Positions 10,407-22,288 of a DNA stretch of 64,000 nt are shown here, one piece after another. A program made the translations under genes and the position numbers. Source of the DNA: Theobroma cacao. Lineage: Eukaryota; Streptophyta; Magnoliopsida; Malvales; Malvaceae. The stretch spans positions 11,516,640 through 11,580,639 of the forward strand of contig NC_030850.1 in the NCBI RefSeq assembly GCF_000208745.1, written 5' to 3'. How positions within the stretch are numbered: position 1 is the stretch's first letter; each line of letters begins with the position of its first letter. Under the pieces are notes generated by a model. The model had not been told where the DNA came from. It saw only the letters and a program-made list of their open reading frames with translations, and searched no databases.

Positions 10407-13400
10407 GAAGTTAGCAATAGGAACTCTGTTGAACAAATAAATTCCTATTGCATTCCTATTTAATTCATTATCTTGTACATATGTTTGTTGAGACTAACCT
10501 TCAAAGATCCAAAGCAATTTGAATACCATATAAAAATGAGTTTTGTAGGTATGAAACCCAAGGAAGAAGAAACTCAAGGTTGAACACAAAAATGGGTGAT
10601 ATATATTTTTCTTACCCTTTTAATTTGATGAATGCTTGACTGATGAAATTTGATTGATTATGAAAGCATTAAGTATTGTTCATGTTGCATTAGCTTGAAA
10701 TTATTTATGATTGGGTGTTGATTGTGCAAAATTGTTTGTTGCAAAAATGTGAGCATGAGATGCACTTACACTTGATATAAATGCTTTGATGGTTTGAGCT
10801 TAGCATACTTGACTACTTAAATTAATTCCATCAATGTGTGTCTATAAAAGAAAATTATTTGTCATGCTTGAGCTTATGTTGATTTATAGCTTGAACAAGT
10901 TTGTCACATGTTGAAGATGCTACTATGACTTGTTCTTGATAAAAATGAATGCATGAGTAAATGCTTGAATTTGTTGATCTTATGTGCTTGCATAAATGAC
11001 ATTATGTCTTGAGAATGAAATGCTTATATGGTCATATTGATTAAGTCATTCCTTAAGAAATTGAAATGTTAAAGTGCTTGATCTAGAATCGATTTTTGGA
11101 ATATGCTCTATAATTGTGCTTACTTGATTATTTCAAAATTGATCTCTTGGTTATGCATATGGAATTGGTTATGATGAACACATTGAACTTCATGAAAATA
11201 TTTTTAGTTCATCTATCATTTTGATCAAGTGACATGCTTACATGATGTCTCATCTTACTTGATCCTAAGATTTGAAGTCTATAACTTGACTTGGATAATG
11301 CTCTTGAATGAGAAATCTAAATTATCAAGTTAGATCATGATATGTTGTGTTGACATAGCTAAAAAATCATTTGAATGTGCTTTTGAATGTTAACTATGTC
11401 TTCCTTGAGCTTAAATGATTGAATGATTTGGAGACTTATGTGCATCCAATCTTAGTTTATAGGCTACCATGAATGACTTGGTTTAAGATGAAAAATGGCC
11501 TATAACTTAAGTTAGCTATAAATACCTAATTAGTCATGGATGAATGCTTATCTTAACAATTGGTATTCATTAATGCTTGGATGTCTATACTTGATATGTT
11601 CATGAGTTATGTGCTTTATTTCCAATATTTCATGACACTTGGTATCATTCATGCATCATTAAGAAATAGTATGCATGAATGAAATTCAATGCTTGTATGT
11701 TCTTAATAAATGCATAGTCATTTTTTTTTAAATTGAAACCTTACTTGCATTTTTATGAACATTATTGAAGCCATAATTAATGAAGAGAGCCATGTTATTA
11801 CATGTAATCATGCTTATGTCTACTTGATCATACTACTCTCTTGTATGATTACAACAAGTGCAAAATATCTTGGCAATGGTTCATTGATAATGATCTTACT
11901 TTGATAAGAAAACTTCTCCTTAATTTGATAATTTATACACAATTAGGAGAATCTTAATGAAATATTTGCTTGAAAATATTGTGAAATAAAGGTAACCAAA
12001 AATGACTAAATGATGATATTCTCGTGATGATATGCTTTTGTTGAGATAATTCTCTCATAAATTGTCATTGTTATATAATTGAGAGAATTTCTTTAAAATG
12101 CTTGATTGATAGTACTTGGACAATGCATGATGAAAATTAAAAAGGTGCTTAATGCAAAAATAATATCTTAAACATGCATTGGAACTAATATGTATACAGT
12201 TCTTGAAATTATGAATGTTTGAAGCATATATTGAATATTTATTTAAATACTCATATTTTTCTAGTTCCATGAATGTTTGAGCATTTGATTAACATGTTGA
12301 AAATCCATTGTAATACTTATCTATCTTATGCTCATACTTTATTCCCATATTTATCTCATGATCCATCTAAGAGAAGATAAGATTATACTTTAGTATGTTA
12401 ATCATTAAATATCTTCTCTTTGTTGAAATTGATCTAGTGAATGCTTAAAGGGGAGATGACCTTTGACATTATCTTATGGTTCTTGAGCATTTAAAATGTT
12501 TAAAAATGATCTTGGTAAAATCTCAACAAGCTGTGTTAATCGCTTTTGGTAATGTCTCTTAAACACCATATTACATTTGTGCTTGAATAATGATTGCTAT
12601 ACTTCATACTATAGTTGTCTATATATAAATTTATGAATATATTTGCATGATTTCTTGAGTATCTAGTTAAATGAATATGTGAACATAGTAGCATATAAAG
12701 TTCCACACATATCAAAAAATCATGTTTACATTATATGTAGACTTTTAAATGCCTTATATTTGACGATGCATATTCAACTTGGACTTACAAGATAAAATGT
12801 CCACACTTTACTTATAAAAGTATATCTATATGTGGCTTCCTTGGTTGATCAATTTATGATATATTCCATAATGCCTTGATTGAATACCTTACATGGAAGT
12901 ATATCTTGGTTGGGAATATCTGTATGTGCCTTAATTGCAATGGTTGAATATAGTTCTTCATACTTTACTTGATATCTTGAGAAGAAATATGTTATGATCT
13001 TTGAATACACTAAGTGAGTATATTTCCCTATGCTTTGCTTGAATATATATTGATTTGGAATATATCTTGATTTAATACTCTCATATCATGATGATTGGAT
13101 ATATTTCTTGGTCTATTGATTGAATATTTTCCTGGAAATATATCTCAATGTTTTGATTTGATGGTTATAGATCATTATTGAACTTAATGCTTATTTATAC
13201 TTGTTGATTATCACTAACCATTTTACCTTAAGTTCAAGTAACACTCACACTTCGAAAACATTTTTTGAACTTCATGCATATATTAAGAGGGAGAATCTAT
13301 TTAAAGTTCATACTCAATTCTTATATCCTTCTCATTTATACTTAAGTGTCTTCAAGGGTATAAAGACTAATTAAGTTAAGGGAGGTTTCAAGAAATTTGA

Positions 13401-13440
13401 AATGCAATATGCTCATGGTTTTGTCATATTAAAAAAGGGG
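10407..13440 (+). mobile_element. AT-rich non-coding spacer of the copia-derived element
   Basis: About 3 kb with no protease, integrase, reverse transcriptase or long frame. The plus strand is dominated by short recurring words (gcttga, cttgat, catgctt, tatcttg) giving a T-rich, C-poor strand. It sits exactly where pol should be, between gag remnants and a polypurine-tract/LTR junction, so it looks like the body of a pol-less derivative (LARD-like). Function unknown. Confidence 0.5.
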
Positions 13441-13446
13441 AGATTG
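13432..13446 (+). other. Polypurine tract next to a copia 3' LTR
   Basis: The text 'aaaaaaggggagattgttag' is the standard junction of SIRE/Tork-like copia elements: a purine run, then 'att', then an LTR beginning TGTTAG near 13446. In family members this tract primes plus-strand DNA synthesis. Confidence 0.7.
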
Positions 13447-16400
13447 TTAGCATTGAGTTACATCATGTTTGATTTGACAAAATTCACATGCTCTCTTAAA
13501 CTTAATGTCAAACATCTGAAATTGTCTCAATTATCTTTTTAATCCCCTAAGGTTTTATGCTTGTTTGAAAAACCATACATTATCAAAAACCATCATATAA
13601 GCTTTCAAAAAATTCACATTCAGCTCAAAATGCAAAAGCAAATATGCCTTGTAATGTTTTTTGAATATAAGTACAAGGAAAAGAAGAAGTAGCTAGAGAG
13701 AAGCATTAACAAGCTAAGGAAACTTCAAAACACAAGCCGAGAGTCCATCCTAGAGAAGCTCAAGTCAATTTGAAGGTTGAAAAAGTGCAAAACTTGAATA
13801 TCATAAAGCCCAAGTCAATTAGAAAGGAAACCTTGTTCTAGAAAGATCATGAAAATCAAGTTCAAAATAGCCATAGTCGACTACAGAGGAAGCGTAGTCG
13901 ACCATGTTTCAAAATGATCAAGAAAATCAAGTTGATGAACAACCATAATCGACTATAAAAAAGGTATAGTCGACCTTGACAAATCAAAGGCTAGAGGAAG
14001 TCAACTTTAAGAAGCCATAGTTGACTATAAAAGAGGCAAAGTTGACTATAAAAGGCCAAATTTGAAAAACACACGCCCTTTAGAAGTGGATCAGCTAGAG
14101 AAAGATTATACTCGACTATGGAAACCCTAATTGAGAAATTTAAAGAATATAGTCAACCCTTGGTACATTGTAATCAATCTTTAAGCTTCAAATTTGATTC
14201 AAACGTGTATCTAACAGCTCCAAAACATGCCCTAGCTATAAGTAGATGCATTTGAGCCATTTTGAAGAAAAGAAAACCTAAACCAAAGCTTCAACCCTAG
14301 AGAGATTACCCATAAGCTCATATTCACTCTCTTGCGTGTTTTTAATCTTCCATCAAGCTTTCAAAGTTGAATCTTTACTTCAATCCAATTGAAATTTCTT
14401 CTCTTATTATAAACAAGCTTAAAGTTTTAGCATGCAACCTTTGTAGAGATATTTTCTTGTTAAGATTTTTACTCCATTATAAGGGTTCCAACTTAACATT
14501 GAAAAGCAATCTTGTAAATCCTATCAAAGAGCAAGAATCCTTTGTGGATTGTGTGGGTTACCACTTGATCCCGTAAAAACCAAGAATCTCTTTGTGGATT
14601 GTAAAGGTTATTGCTTGATCTCATGAAAAAATTGCTAGGAACGATATGATTAGAGCATCAACACATCAGAATAACAAAAATTGAAATAAAAAAAAACCAT
14701 GCCTCCTACTTTTGGATCACCTTGGTTGTTTAATACAAAGTTAAACATCATAGAAAATTAGAAAAAGGTTTTTACCTTTCCAAATAATATTTTAATCAAA
14801 TGAATTCCTTTTGGTGCTAAAAAACGTGAACACCTTCTTGTGTGAAAGAATCTCAGCTACTCAAATGTTTGGCCTTTAATGTTGCACATAGGATTGCAAT
14901 GGATCTTTCATAAGGAAAAACCTTTATGCCATGAGCTTGTGCTAGCAAGTGGACAATTACTTGTCCTCTTTTCTTCTTTGATTTACAACAAAGAATCAAT
15001 GGAGAAGTTTTTCAAAAAAACCTTCTCAAAAATGATAGCACTCAAGAGAAAAAACTATTAGTTATTTTTTTTTGTTACCTTAGAAAAGAGTGGCTATAAA
15101 GTAATATTTATATCAATGTTTAACTAATTAAAATTTACAAAATAAGTTCTTAATATTATAACAATTATAACATTTAACCAGTGCCTAATTAAACTCTTTT
15201 AATTAGGTCCTGAGTAGTTAAAACCTAGAATTGGATTTAAGTTTAACTTAAATCATCACACTCTCAATTTAATCCAAGTTGCAACCTTTGTGTGTAACCC
15301 ATTAGGTTCATAACATGTTGGCAATGGAATTGAATTATAATATTATTAATTAATTAATTTAAATGAATCATATTCAATTTTAAATTAACTAATTCAATTC
15401 CATAGACCATGATTGGTATCTAGCAATACATCATGGCCACCCAATTGTTAAGAAAGTCAAAGGATTCCTTGACAACCTTTTGGTGTACAACTTTTCAATG
15501 TAATTCATTCCTTCATCATATATCCCAGAAATGATAAGAGTTTGGTGCAATGACTACTTTTATTGACCTCCATATTTGTTCCTGTAGTTAGGTCATTAGC
15601 TTTATGAAGACTTATGAAACTCATTTCATAATCTCCTAATCACTTTGGCTAAGGATTTGATTAAGTTAGTGTCAACTAAGAACTAATGAGATATTTCCCC
15701 TTGAATCACTTGGGGTGATGATTCCTATCTTGACTACTCATTTGTCTTTATATGCTTCATATTATACCTAAAAACATCTTATTTTGGCAATCTCGGTTAG
15801 GCATCCATAAGGATAAAATCAAAGCATAGTACTTCACATACAAGACGACTTTATGTCTCAAGTTTAGGGTGTATTTACACAATCGACACATAAGAAGTAT
15901 TGCATAAACATTGAGTGAGGTACCAAATGCACTTCTCATGACGGGTCATGTTTAGTGAACTCATTCTCCCATGGCAAGCACCCACATGCTAGTTTCAAGT
16001 ATCTCTATACTTCAATCTATGAGAGAGATTACTTACTTCATAAGTAATGAACATAACATGTGTTGATCTTTGAGTATTATTGATGCCCTGTCTTAATAAT
16101 ACAATGTTTAGTAACTTTTAGGAACAACGCTTTGATGCATAAAGATCTCATAATTGTATCTTAATACAATTTCTTTGCAAGGCATATATAGTTCCATGGG
16201 CTTTATCTACATAAGTACAAAAAATAATTAAATCATAAACTTATGGATAAATAACTACCTCAATGTTATTTTGAATATCTCAAAATTGCATTTCCCATAC
16301 AACCACAGATTGGCTTATAGGGCTTATACGAACAAAAAAAAGAATCCCGTTGTGGATTGTGTAAGGGTTATCGTTTCCTGTTAAAAAATAAAAATCCTTG

Positions 16401-16794
16401 ATAGTGGATTGAAATTCCTTGATTACTAAAGGAGTGAATGTAGGCATAAAAACCCGAACCACTATAAATTGCTTATGTTTCTTTTTAGTTTCCACATTAT
16501 TATTTATTATTCATACTTGCCTTAAGAAAACAAATTTATATTGATTGATTGTTTTCTCTTAAAAAAATATTTTTCTTTATCTTTCATAGCTAGCATTTAT
16601 TTCTAAAAAAATATTTTATTTTGACTCATTATTTTTATACTTAGTGATTTATTGTAGGAAATTTATTTTTGATATTAGGATATATTTTGGGTGAAAAAGT
16701 TTTAATTTTTACACTTAGATTTTCAAAAAAACAATTTAACATATCAATTCACCACCCTTTTGATATATTGCATATTGAGACTTCTACACTAACA
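13446..16794 (+). mobile_element. Copia (SIRE-like) 3' LTR, interrupted by a reverse-oriented insertion
   Basis: The LTR begins TGTTAG after the polypurine tract. It runs to about 14630, where 'ggattgt..gggttaccacttgatcccgt' segments occur. It resumes near 16335 with 'gaatcccgttgtggattgtg' and 'gtagggcat'-like text ending in 'ctacactaaca' near 16794. The intervening 14631-16333 is the inverted repeat copy B. The junction lies in an A-rich stretch on both sides, so the exact duplication cannot be called. 13875-14160 carries a cluster of gtcgac/agtcgactat palindromes. Confidence 0.65.
14631..16333 (-). mobile_element. Non-coding repeat copy B, inverted, without the hAT
   Basis: The reverse complement of this segment aligns along its length with 2580-4018 plus 9137-9415. 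Where copy A is split by the hAT with duplication GTGGATAC, copy B runs straight through (around 14880-14895), so it represents the empty site. It lies inside the copia LTR described above. No protein frame of interest. Confidence 0.68.
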
Positions 16795-17661
16795 TAACTT
16801 AAATATTTCATAGGGATTGAGGTTGCAAGATCGAAACAGGGGATTTTCCTTTTACAATAGAAATATGTGTTAGATCTCTTAATCGAAACTGAAATGCTTG
16901 CTTGCAAACTAGTAGACATGCCTATAAAGATGAATCATAAGCTTGGAATTTTTCCAAATCAAGTGCCAACGACAAGGGTCGTTATCAATAGTTAGGTCGG
17001 AGATTAATTTATTTGTCATACAAAAGACCAAATATAGCTTATGCTATAAGTGTCGTAAGTTAGTTTATGCATGCACCAAGTGAAGAACATATGAATGCAG
17101 TATATTGAATCTTAAGATACTTGAAGAGTCCTCTGAGCAAAGGTTTGTTGTTCTAAAAAATTGGTATCTTTGATATTGAAGAATTTATGAATTCTAACTA
17201 GGCAAGTGATCAAACAGTTAGATGATCCACATCTAGTTATTTTACTTTTGTGGAAGGTAATATTGTCTCTTGAAAAAGTAAAAAGTAAAATGTTGTGGCA
17301 AGATTAAGTGCAGAAGCTGAATTTTGAGGTATGGCTCATGCAGTATGTGAATTATTATGGATTAAGGGTGTTATTAAAAAGTTGAGAAATGAATATGCAA
17401 AAGCAATGAATCTTTATTGTGATAATAAGGTAACCATTGAAATTGCACAAAATCTTGTACAACATGACCGCACCAAATATGTTGAAGTTGATCGACATTT
17501 CACCAAGGAGAACCTCAACCAAAAAATTATACAATTTCCATTTGTCCAATCTAAAAGTCAATTGGCTAATATTCTCAAGAAAGCAATTTCAAAGAAGGTG
17601 TTCCTTGGTATAATCGACAAGTTGGGCATGATTGATATCTATACTCCAACTTGAGGGAGAG
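16795..17661 (+). pseudogene. Copia pol 3' end: RT C-terminus and RNase H remnant
   Basis: Frames read with several stops and shifts. They give 'LIYLSYKRPNIAYAISVVS', 'ILRYLKSPLSKGLL', 'ARLSAEAEF' and 'LYCDNKVTIEIAQN', then 'DRTKYVEVDRHFTKENL', the standard end of Ty1/copia RNase H. The last 107 codons (17331-17654) are open and end with a stop beside a polypurine stretch (ttgagggagagtg). The 5' part of pol is absent. The element must have been separate from the SIRE-like one upstream because its LTR is different and short. Confidence 0.85.
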
Positions 17662-17904
17662 TGTCAGCATAACTTGTAATTATTAGTTTAGGAATATCTT
17701 GGGCAGAATATTTCCCTATTTTCTGTTACTTTTATTGTACTTCAAGGAAGTATAGGGTTAAAATACTTTTTTATTTACTATTTACTTTACTTATACACCA
17801 AGTAGGTTTAGGTCTAATTGGCTATTATCAACAACCCCTGTGTAGTTTTTTATTGTATCATCAAGCAATTTAATTCTTTGTTTAAATCTTGAATATTTTC
17901 TACA
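17662..17904 (+). mobile_element. Short copia LTR (about 243 bp)
   Basis: Starts TGTCAGCATAAC directly after the purine tract that ends the RNase H remnant. It contains 'tttaggaatatcttgggcag' and 'ttccctattttctgttac', text typical of Retrofit/Tork-type LTRs, and is taken to end at 'gaatattttctaca'. The 5' LTR partner is not in the window. Confidence 0.65.
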
Positions 17905-18230
17905 CTATTTCTCTTTTGTTTTAAAATATATATTTATAAAAAGTTTTTATTTTCTTTTGGATAATTTGTAAATACTTTTAATTGACTTAGAGATTCAATA
18001 TGTATTTCAATATTATTTTCCTACCTAATTATGAGGTTGTTTTTATAACTTCATTAAATTGTTATTAGAGACAAATTAGAGAGAAAGAAAGAATGCTTTG
18101 TCTTGTATGTAAGTCAATAAATATAAATTTTTTTATATTACATATAAAGTGATTTAACACTTGATCACCTTCATGTATCATGATGATAAGACCACTAATG
18201 ATCTTAAATTATTACATTTGGTGTTATATT
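17905..18230. other. AT-rich intergenic DNA
   Basis: No gene, RNA or repeat recognised. The last 8 bp (18223-18230, gttatatt) are one copy of the target duplication of the following hAT-type element. Confidence 0.5.
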
Positions 18231-18831
18231 TAGGAGTGTGCAGCGGTAGGTTGCAACCGGGCAACTGACCGCAACCGTCGGTCGTTTTGATCAGCCTCGT
18301 TGGTAGATCGGCTTGGTCATTGAGGGGAACTCCTTTCCCCTTGAATCGACCTATTAACCGATCAATAGTTTTTTTTTAAGGGAGGAAATACAAAATTACC
18401 CTTCATTAAACCCCCCTTAGAGTAGCAGTTCTGCTGGTTGCTGCCTTTATTTCCCCTTTCCCCTGACCCCTCTATTTTTTCCTTCCCTTTTTGCCTCTCC
18501 CTCTCATACTAAACCCTAAACCAACAGCCACCAACCAAGTGGGTTCTCTTCCATTCTTCAACTGGTGCTTCATTATCATTTATTAGTCCAAATTACTGTC
18601 ATTGTTAGTGCAAGGTAAACCATAGACTTTTTTTTTTGTTAGTTATTTTGTGAAAATAACAAAAGAGAGAAAGCTTGAGAGATTATGAAAAATCGAACTG
18701 AAACCGACCGAACCGAAGGCCATTAAAACCTACCAAAACCAACTTTAAGAACAATGCAGTTTGGTTGGTTAACTGTCATTAATTTTTTGGTTAGTTTTAC
18801 AAAAAACCGAACCGATATTTGCTCACTCCTA
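18231..18831. mobile_element. Non-autonomous hAT element (601 bp) with 8-bp TSD
   Basis: The left terminus TAGGAGTGTGCA and the reverse complement of the right terminus TAGGAGTGAGCA match at 11 of 12 positions. The flanks are a perfect 8-bp duplication, GTTATATT (18223-18230 and 18832-18839). The right subterminal zone contains repeated accgaac/accgaa words as in the 5.1-kb hAT at 4027-9128, and the terminal 'tgctcac(c/t)ccta' is shared. No transposase is encoded. It is probably mobilised by transposase of the same clade; whether the 5.1-kb copy's family was the source is an inference. Confidence 0.9.
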
Positions 18832-18839
18832 GTTATATT

Positions 18840-20722
18840 AGATTATCACTTTCAAAATCATCGTTTTTTTTCTTGAAAAAGAAGTTTTATTAAAAATTAC
18901 AAAATAATACATCATTATAATCTTCACCAAAGATCAAAATAACATATCTACACACAAACATCAAAGACAAAGATTGAAACAACATCACAAGTATAAAAGA
19001 TCACCCAAATCTAAAGTTCATGTAAGTATTAGATAAAACTTTGAAAAGTTCTATATGTTTAAGAAATCAATAGTTAGTTGATCAAATAGTTTTATAAAAT
19101 TAAATATCATAAAGAATTTGAGAAAATAAAGAGAGTCAAGTAAAGGTAAATGGAAAAATTAATGCAAAATGTAATGGAATAAAATTTAGAATTTAGGCCA
19201 ATATAAAAACTCAATGGGGTATAATCAAAATTTATGAAAAGAATGGTTACCTTAAACCCATAGGTGGACTCACGTTGGAAGGAATGGTGTCACATGACAC
19301 CACTCACTTCCTAAAATGTTTTAATTTTTATATTATTTAGTTAAGGTTTAGGGTAGTTAATATACTAATGAACCTTTTTTTTTTTTTTTTGCAATTTTAT
19401 AAGGAGTGGGGTCAAATACTCCAAATAAAAATAGTTTATTAAAAAGTAATTTATGTATTAATATTTAAATACTATAAGGGAAGACAAAAAAAATTTCCTT
19501 TTATAATTTAAGATTCTATTAAAAAAGTCAAAACTTAAACTACTCTCTCTATCTAAAAATTCAAGTCCTTCCTTTTTTCAATCTTAGCTGTGTTTTTTAC
19601 TCTCAAAACAACTCATATAGACTTCAATTTTAAGTAATTTTCAACTAAAATTAAGTTTTTAAATACTTTATGTCTAAATATTTTTTGATTAATTTGATAA
19701 TTTAGGTTCATAATAATAATTTAGCTAATAAAAAATAGTATTGCATGTCAAATAATATTTTGAAATTATGAGTCTTTCTTTTTTTGATTTATTTTGTAGA
19801 TATATTATTTAATTATTTGAATTTTGTATTTAATTTTATGTGGTTTGTTGATGCTTAGATTTAGTTTTGATTAATAAATAAAAAATTGTTAATTTGTTAG
19901 TTACTGAACTTGATAATTTATTATGTAAGATCATATTTTATTTAATTTTAATATTTTAATTTATGTTAATGAGTACTAATTTTTAACAAGTTTTATAATT
20001 TGAAATAAATAAGTCATAGAAAGATATTTTAAAAGAAAAAAATTGTCTCATAAGACCCAAATCTCTGATAATAACAAAATTCTATTAATGATTATACTCA
20101 AAAATATTCTTCTAAGCAAAATTGTGTTGAATTTGATCTAAATATTCTTTCAATAGAAAATTTTCTAAATCTACCCCTGCTTAAACCTATGCAGAAGAAA
20201 GTTATAAAAGGGTGTAATAGTTAGGAATTGTTATTATAACCGTACAAGTGCATCGCTGACTTGATGGTTGCCTGATTTTTATGTTGGATTAATAGTGATT
20301 AAAATGTGTTAAACAAAGTTATTTATATAATAGCGTAAAAGTTGTGAAGAAAAAAAATATAATTTTGATATTATATTAGGTGCTGGACAATGACTGTAGC
20401 TTTTAGGGATTTAGCATATTTAAGTGCAATTAAGGGAAATTAGGATGAAGGTTTTGGCTTTTGGTATTAATTTTTAGGTTGTTAAGGATGAGTAGGGATT
20501 AACCTAGGCTCTTGATTTTCCTTTCTCCAATTTGTAAATATATTTATTTGACACAGTGTTTGCCTTTCGCCTCTGAATGCAAATTAGCAAAGGGTGAAGC
20601 CAAATAGAGAACTGATTCCTTGTAGTTATTTTTTAGGGTTAATCAATTAGTTGATGCTTATCCTTGTGTTTTTATTTATTTTGCTAACTTAAAGAGATTT
20701 TATTAAGATTCCTAATTAACTC
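18840..20722. other. AT-rich intergenic region upstream of FANCD2
   Basis: Contains homopolymer A/T runs (for example 19378-19391) and no open frame of note. 20390-20480 ('tgctggacaatgactgtagc' onward) resembles, loosely, intron 2 of FANCD2 at about 23988-24075. The match is only moderate and out of order relative to the exon-2 duplicate, so I do not call it a gene fragment. Confidence 0.4.
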
Positions 20723-21040
20723 AATGTTGCAAGGATTATCAGTGATCCTAGTCCTTCAGCGAGAAGTTAATGCATGTCCTTTCTATACTCCCTTAGCGCT
20801 TGAAAAGAGGTATCATACACTGGACCGTCGCTAGAGATCGTTGGTGATCAAAATAACAAGACTGCGATTAACTGTTACCTCTGAACAAATGCTTCAAGAC
20901 GATCCATCCACCATTGTTTCTGTGCTTGACTCTTTTTCAAATTAAGCTTAATTTGGATGATTAGTTGTGAGAACAGATATACACTTTTTTTTTTTTAGAT
21001 TTCTGCTCTCCATGGTTAAAATTCAATTCTAGCAAAAAAT
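20723..21040 (+). pseudogene. Decayed duplicate of FANCD2 exon 2 and start of intron 2
   Basis: The text aligns with 23305-23640 of the intact gene. Anchors are atgttgc.agg.ttatca, tgatcctag, aagttaatgca.gtcctt, gagatcgttggtgatcaaaa, taacaagact, gaacaaatgcttca, tgtgcttgactc.ttttcaaa and ttggatgat, then a degenerate splice-donor zone and intron text (tgctctc.atggtt). Internal deletions (about 33 bp near 20745 and others), a frameshift in the former lysine-rich segment, and stops such as 'aattaag' make it non-coding. Introns are retained, so it arose by DNA duplication and not retroposition. No other exon copy was found in 18.8-22.4 kb. Confidence 0.82.
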
Positions 21041-21545
21041 AATCTGATGCATGCAAAATTGAAAATTCAAAACTCAAAATTATATGCATGCAGGAGGTAG
21101 TAATAGAGTTGTTCATATGACCGGATTAAACATAGTTTTTAGGTTCAAATCTGACCTATTATTAATGTTGTCGTTTCATTAATAAGATTAAAAATTAATA
21201 AAAAAATTAAAAATATTAGATACATGAAACTATATATTAAAAATTACCTTAAAAATTTCTTTTTTTTTCTCTCTCTAACTCCCTCATCAAGTTCTTTTCT
21301 TTTTCTCCTCTTTTTCTCTCTCTCCAACTCCATCATCATAATCTAATGTTTAATTTTAAGTTTTTAAAGATTTCTAGTTTTAGGAGGTAGTAATATTTGG
21401 TGAATTAATAGTGTATAGAAATAATTCATTGTTAGTATATCAAATATAAATCCATAAAATATACAGTGTATACAATATGGGTTGATTGCTATTTTCTCTT
21501 TATATATCTTGAGACAAGTAAAAATGAAAAAGCTTATTTACATTA
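21041..21545. other. AT-rich intergenic DNA
   Basis: Holds a pyrimidine stretch near 21255-21335 (two 'tttctctctctccaact'-like blocks) and no gene signal. Confidence 0.4.
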
Positions 21546-22016
21546 GGCATAATATCCAAAAAAACTCTTAAATTATTTAGTAAAATTCAAATAAGTATTT
21601 ATATTTTTATTACATTCAATTAAACTCTTATATATTTAGGTTGAGTCAAATAAGTCCATTATATTTTTATTTTGAGTCAAATAAGTCCTTATAACTAATG
21701 ATTATCTTAGTTAAAATGTCATTTGTCATTTTATACCGTGTGACGCTAATGTATCACAATTGATGATAATGTTGTATGTTGACATACTATAATTGATGAT
21801 GACATGATATACTTATTTAACATAATAATATGATTATATGATATTTTTTATTTTTTATATCAACGTTATGTTAATATCATGTAGATATAAAATAATTAAT
21901 TATAAAAATTTATTTAATTTAAAATAAAAATATAGAGATTTAATTGAACGTAATAAAAAGATAATGACTTATTTAAATTTTTTTAATAATTTAAGAATTT
22001 ATTTAAACATTATGTC
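21546..22016. mobile_element. MITE-like element with about 80-bp terminal inverted repeats
   Basis: The left end (21546-21630) starts ggcataatatccaaa and contains 'cttaaattatt', 'caaataagt' and 'ttattacattcaattaaa'. The reverse complement of the right end (21935-22016) starts gacataatg and repeats the same words in the same order. The interior is AT-rich and non-coding. Total length is about 470 bp. No clear target duplication could be fixed, so the superfamily is uncertain (Mutator-like is possible given the long inverted repeats). It lies only about 420 bp upstream of the FANCD2 start codon. Confidence 0.78.
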
Positions 22017-22288
22017 TTGATTTTACACTTTTATCTCCTCTATTTATCTTTCACTTCACAAAATTTCATTGATTTAATTTAAATAATATATTTATGAAAA
22101 AAATGTATGATCAAATAACTTACTTGAAAAAAAATACTTGCTAATAGTAAAGAATAAATAAGTGTAGGTCTTATCTTCTTGCCCAAAAAATAGAAGGCCC
22201 GGGTGATCCGTCTTTTGACCCGAGCAGCATCCAAGCAAAAAATTTAAAAATTTTAAAAAAGGGAAATTGCGGTTCCCTTCCCTCGATA

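Noticed and set aside
20390..20480. Possible duplicate of FANCD2 intron 2
   Set aside because: Similarity to 23988-24075 is moderate, AT-rich and out of order with the exon-2 copy; kept only as a hint.
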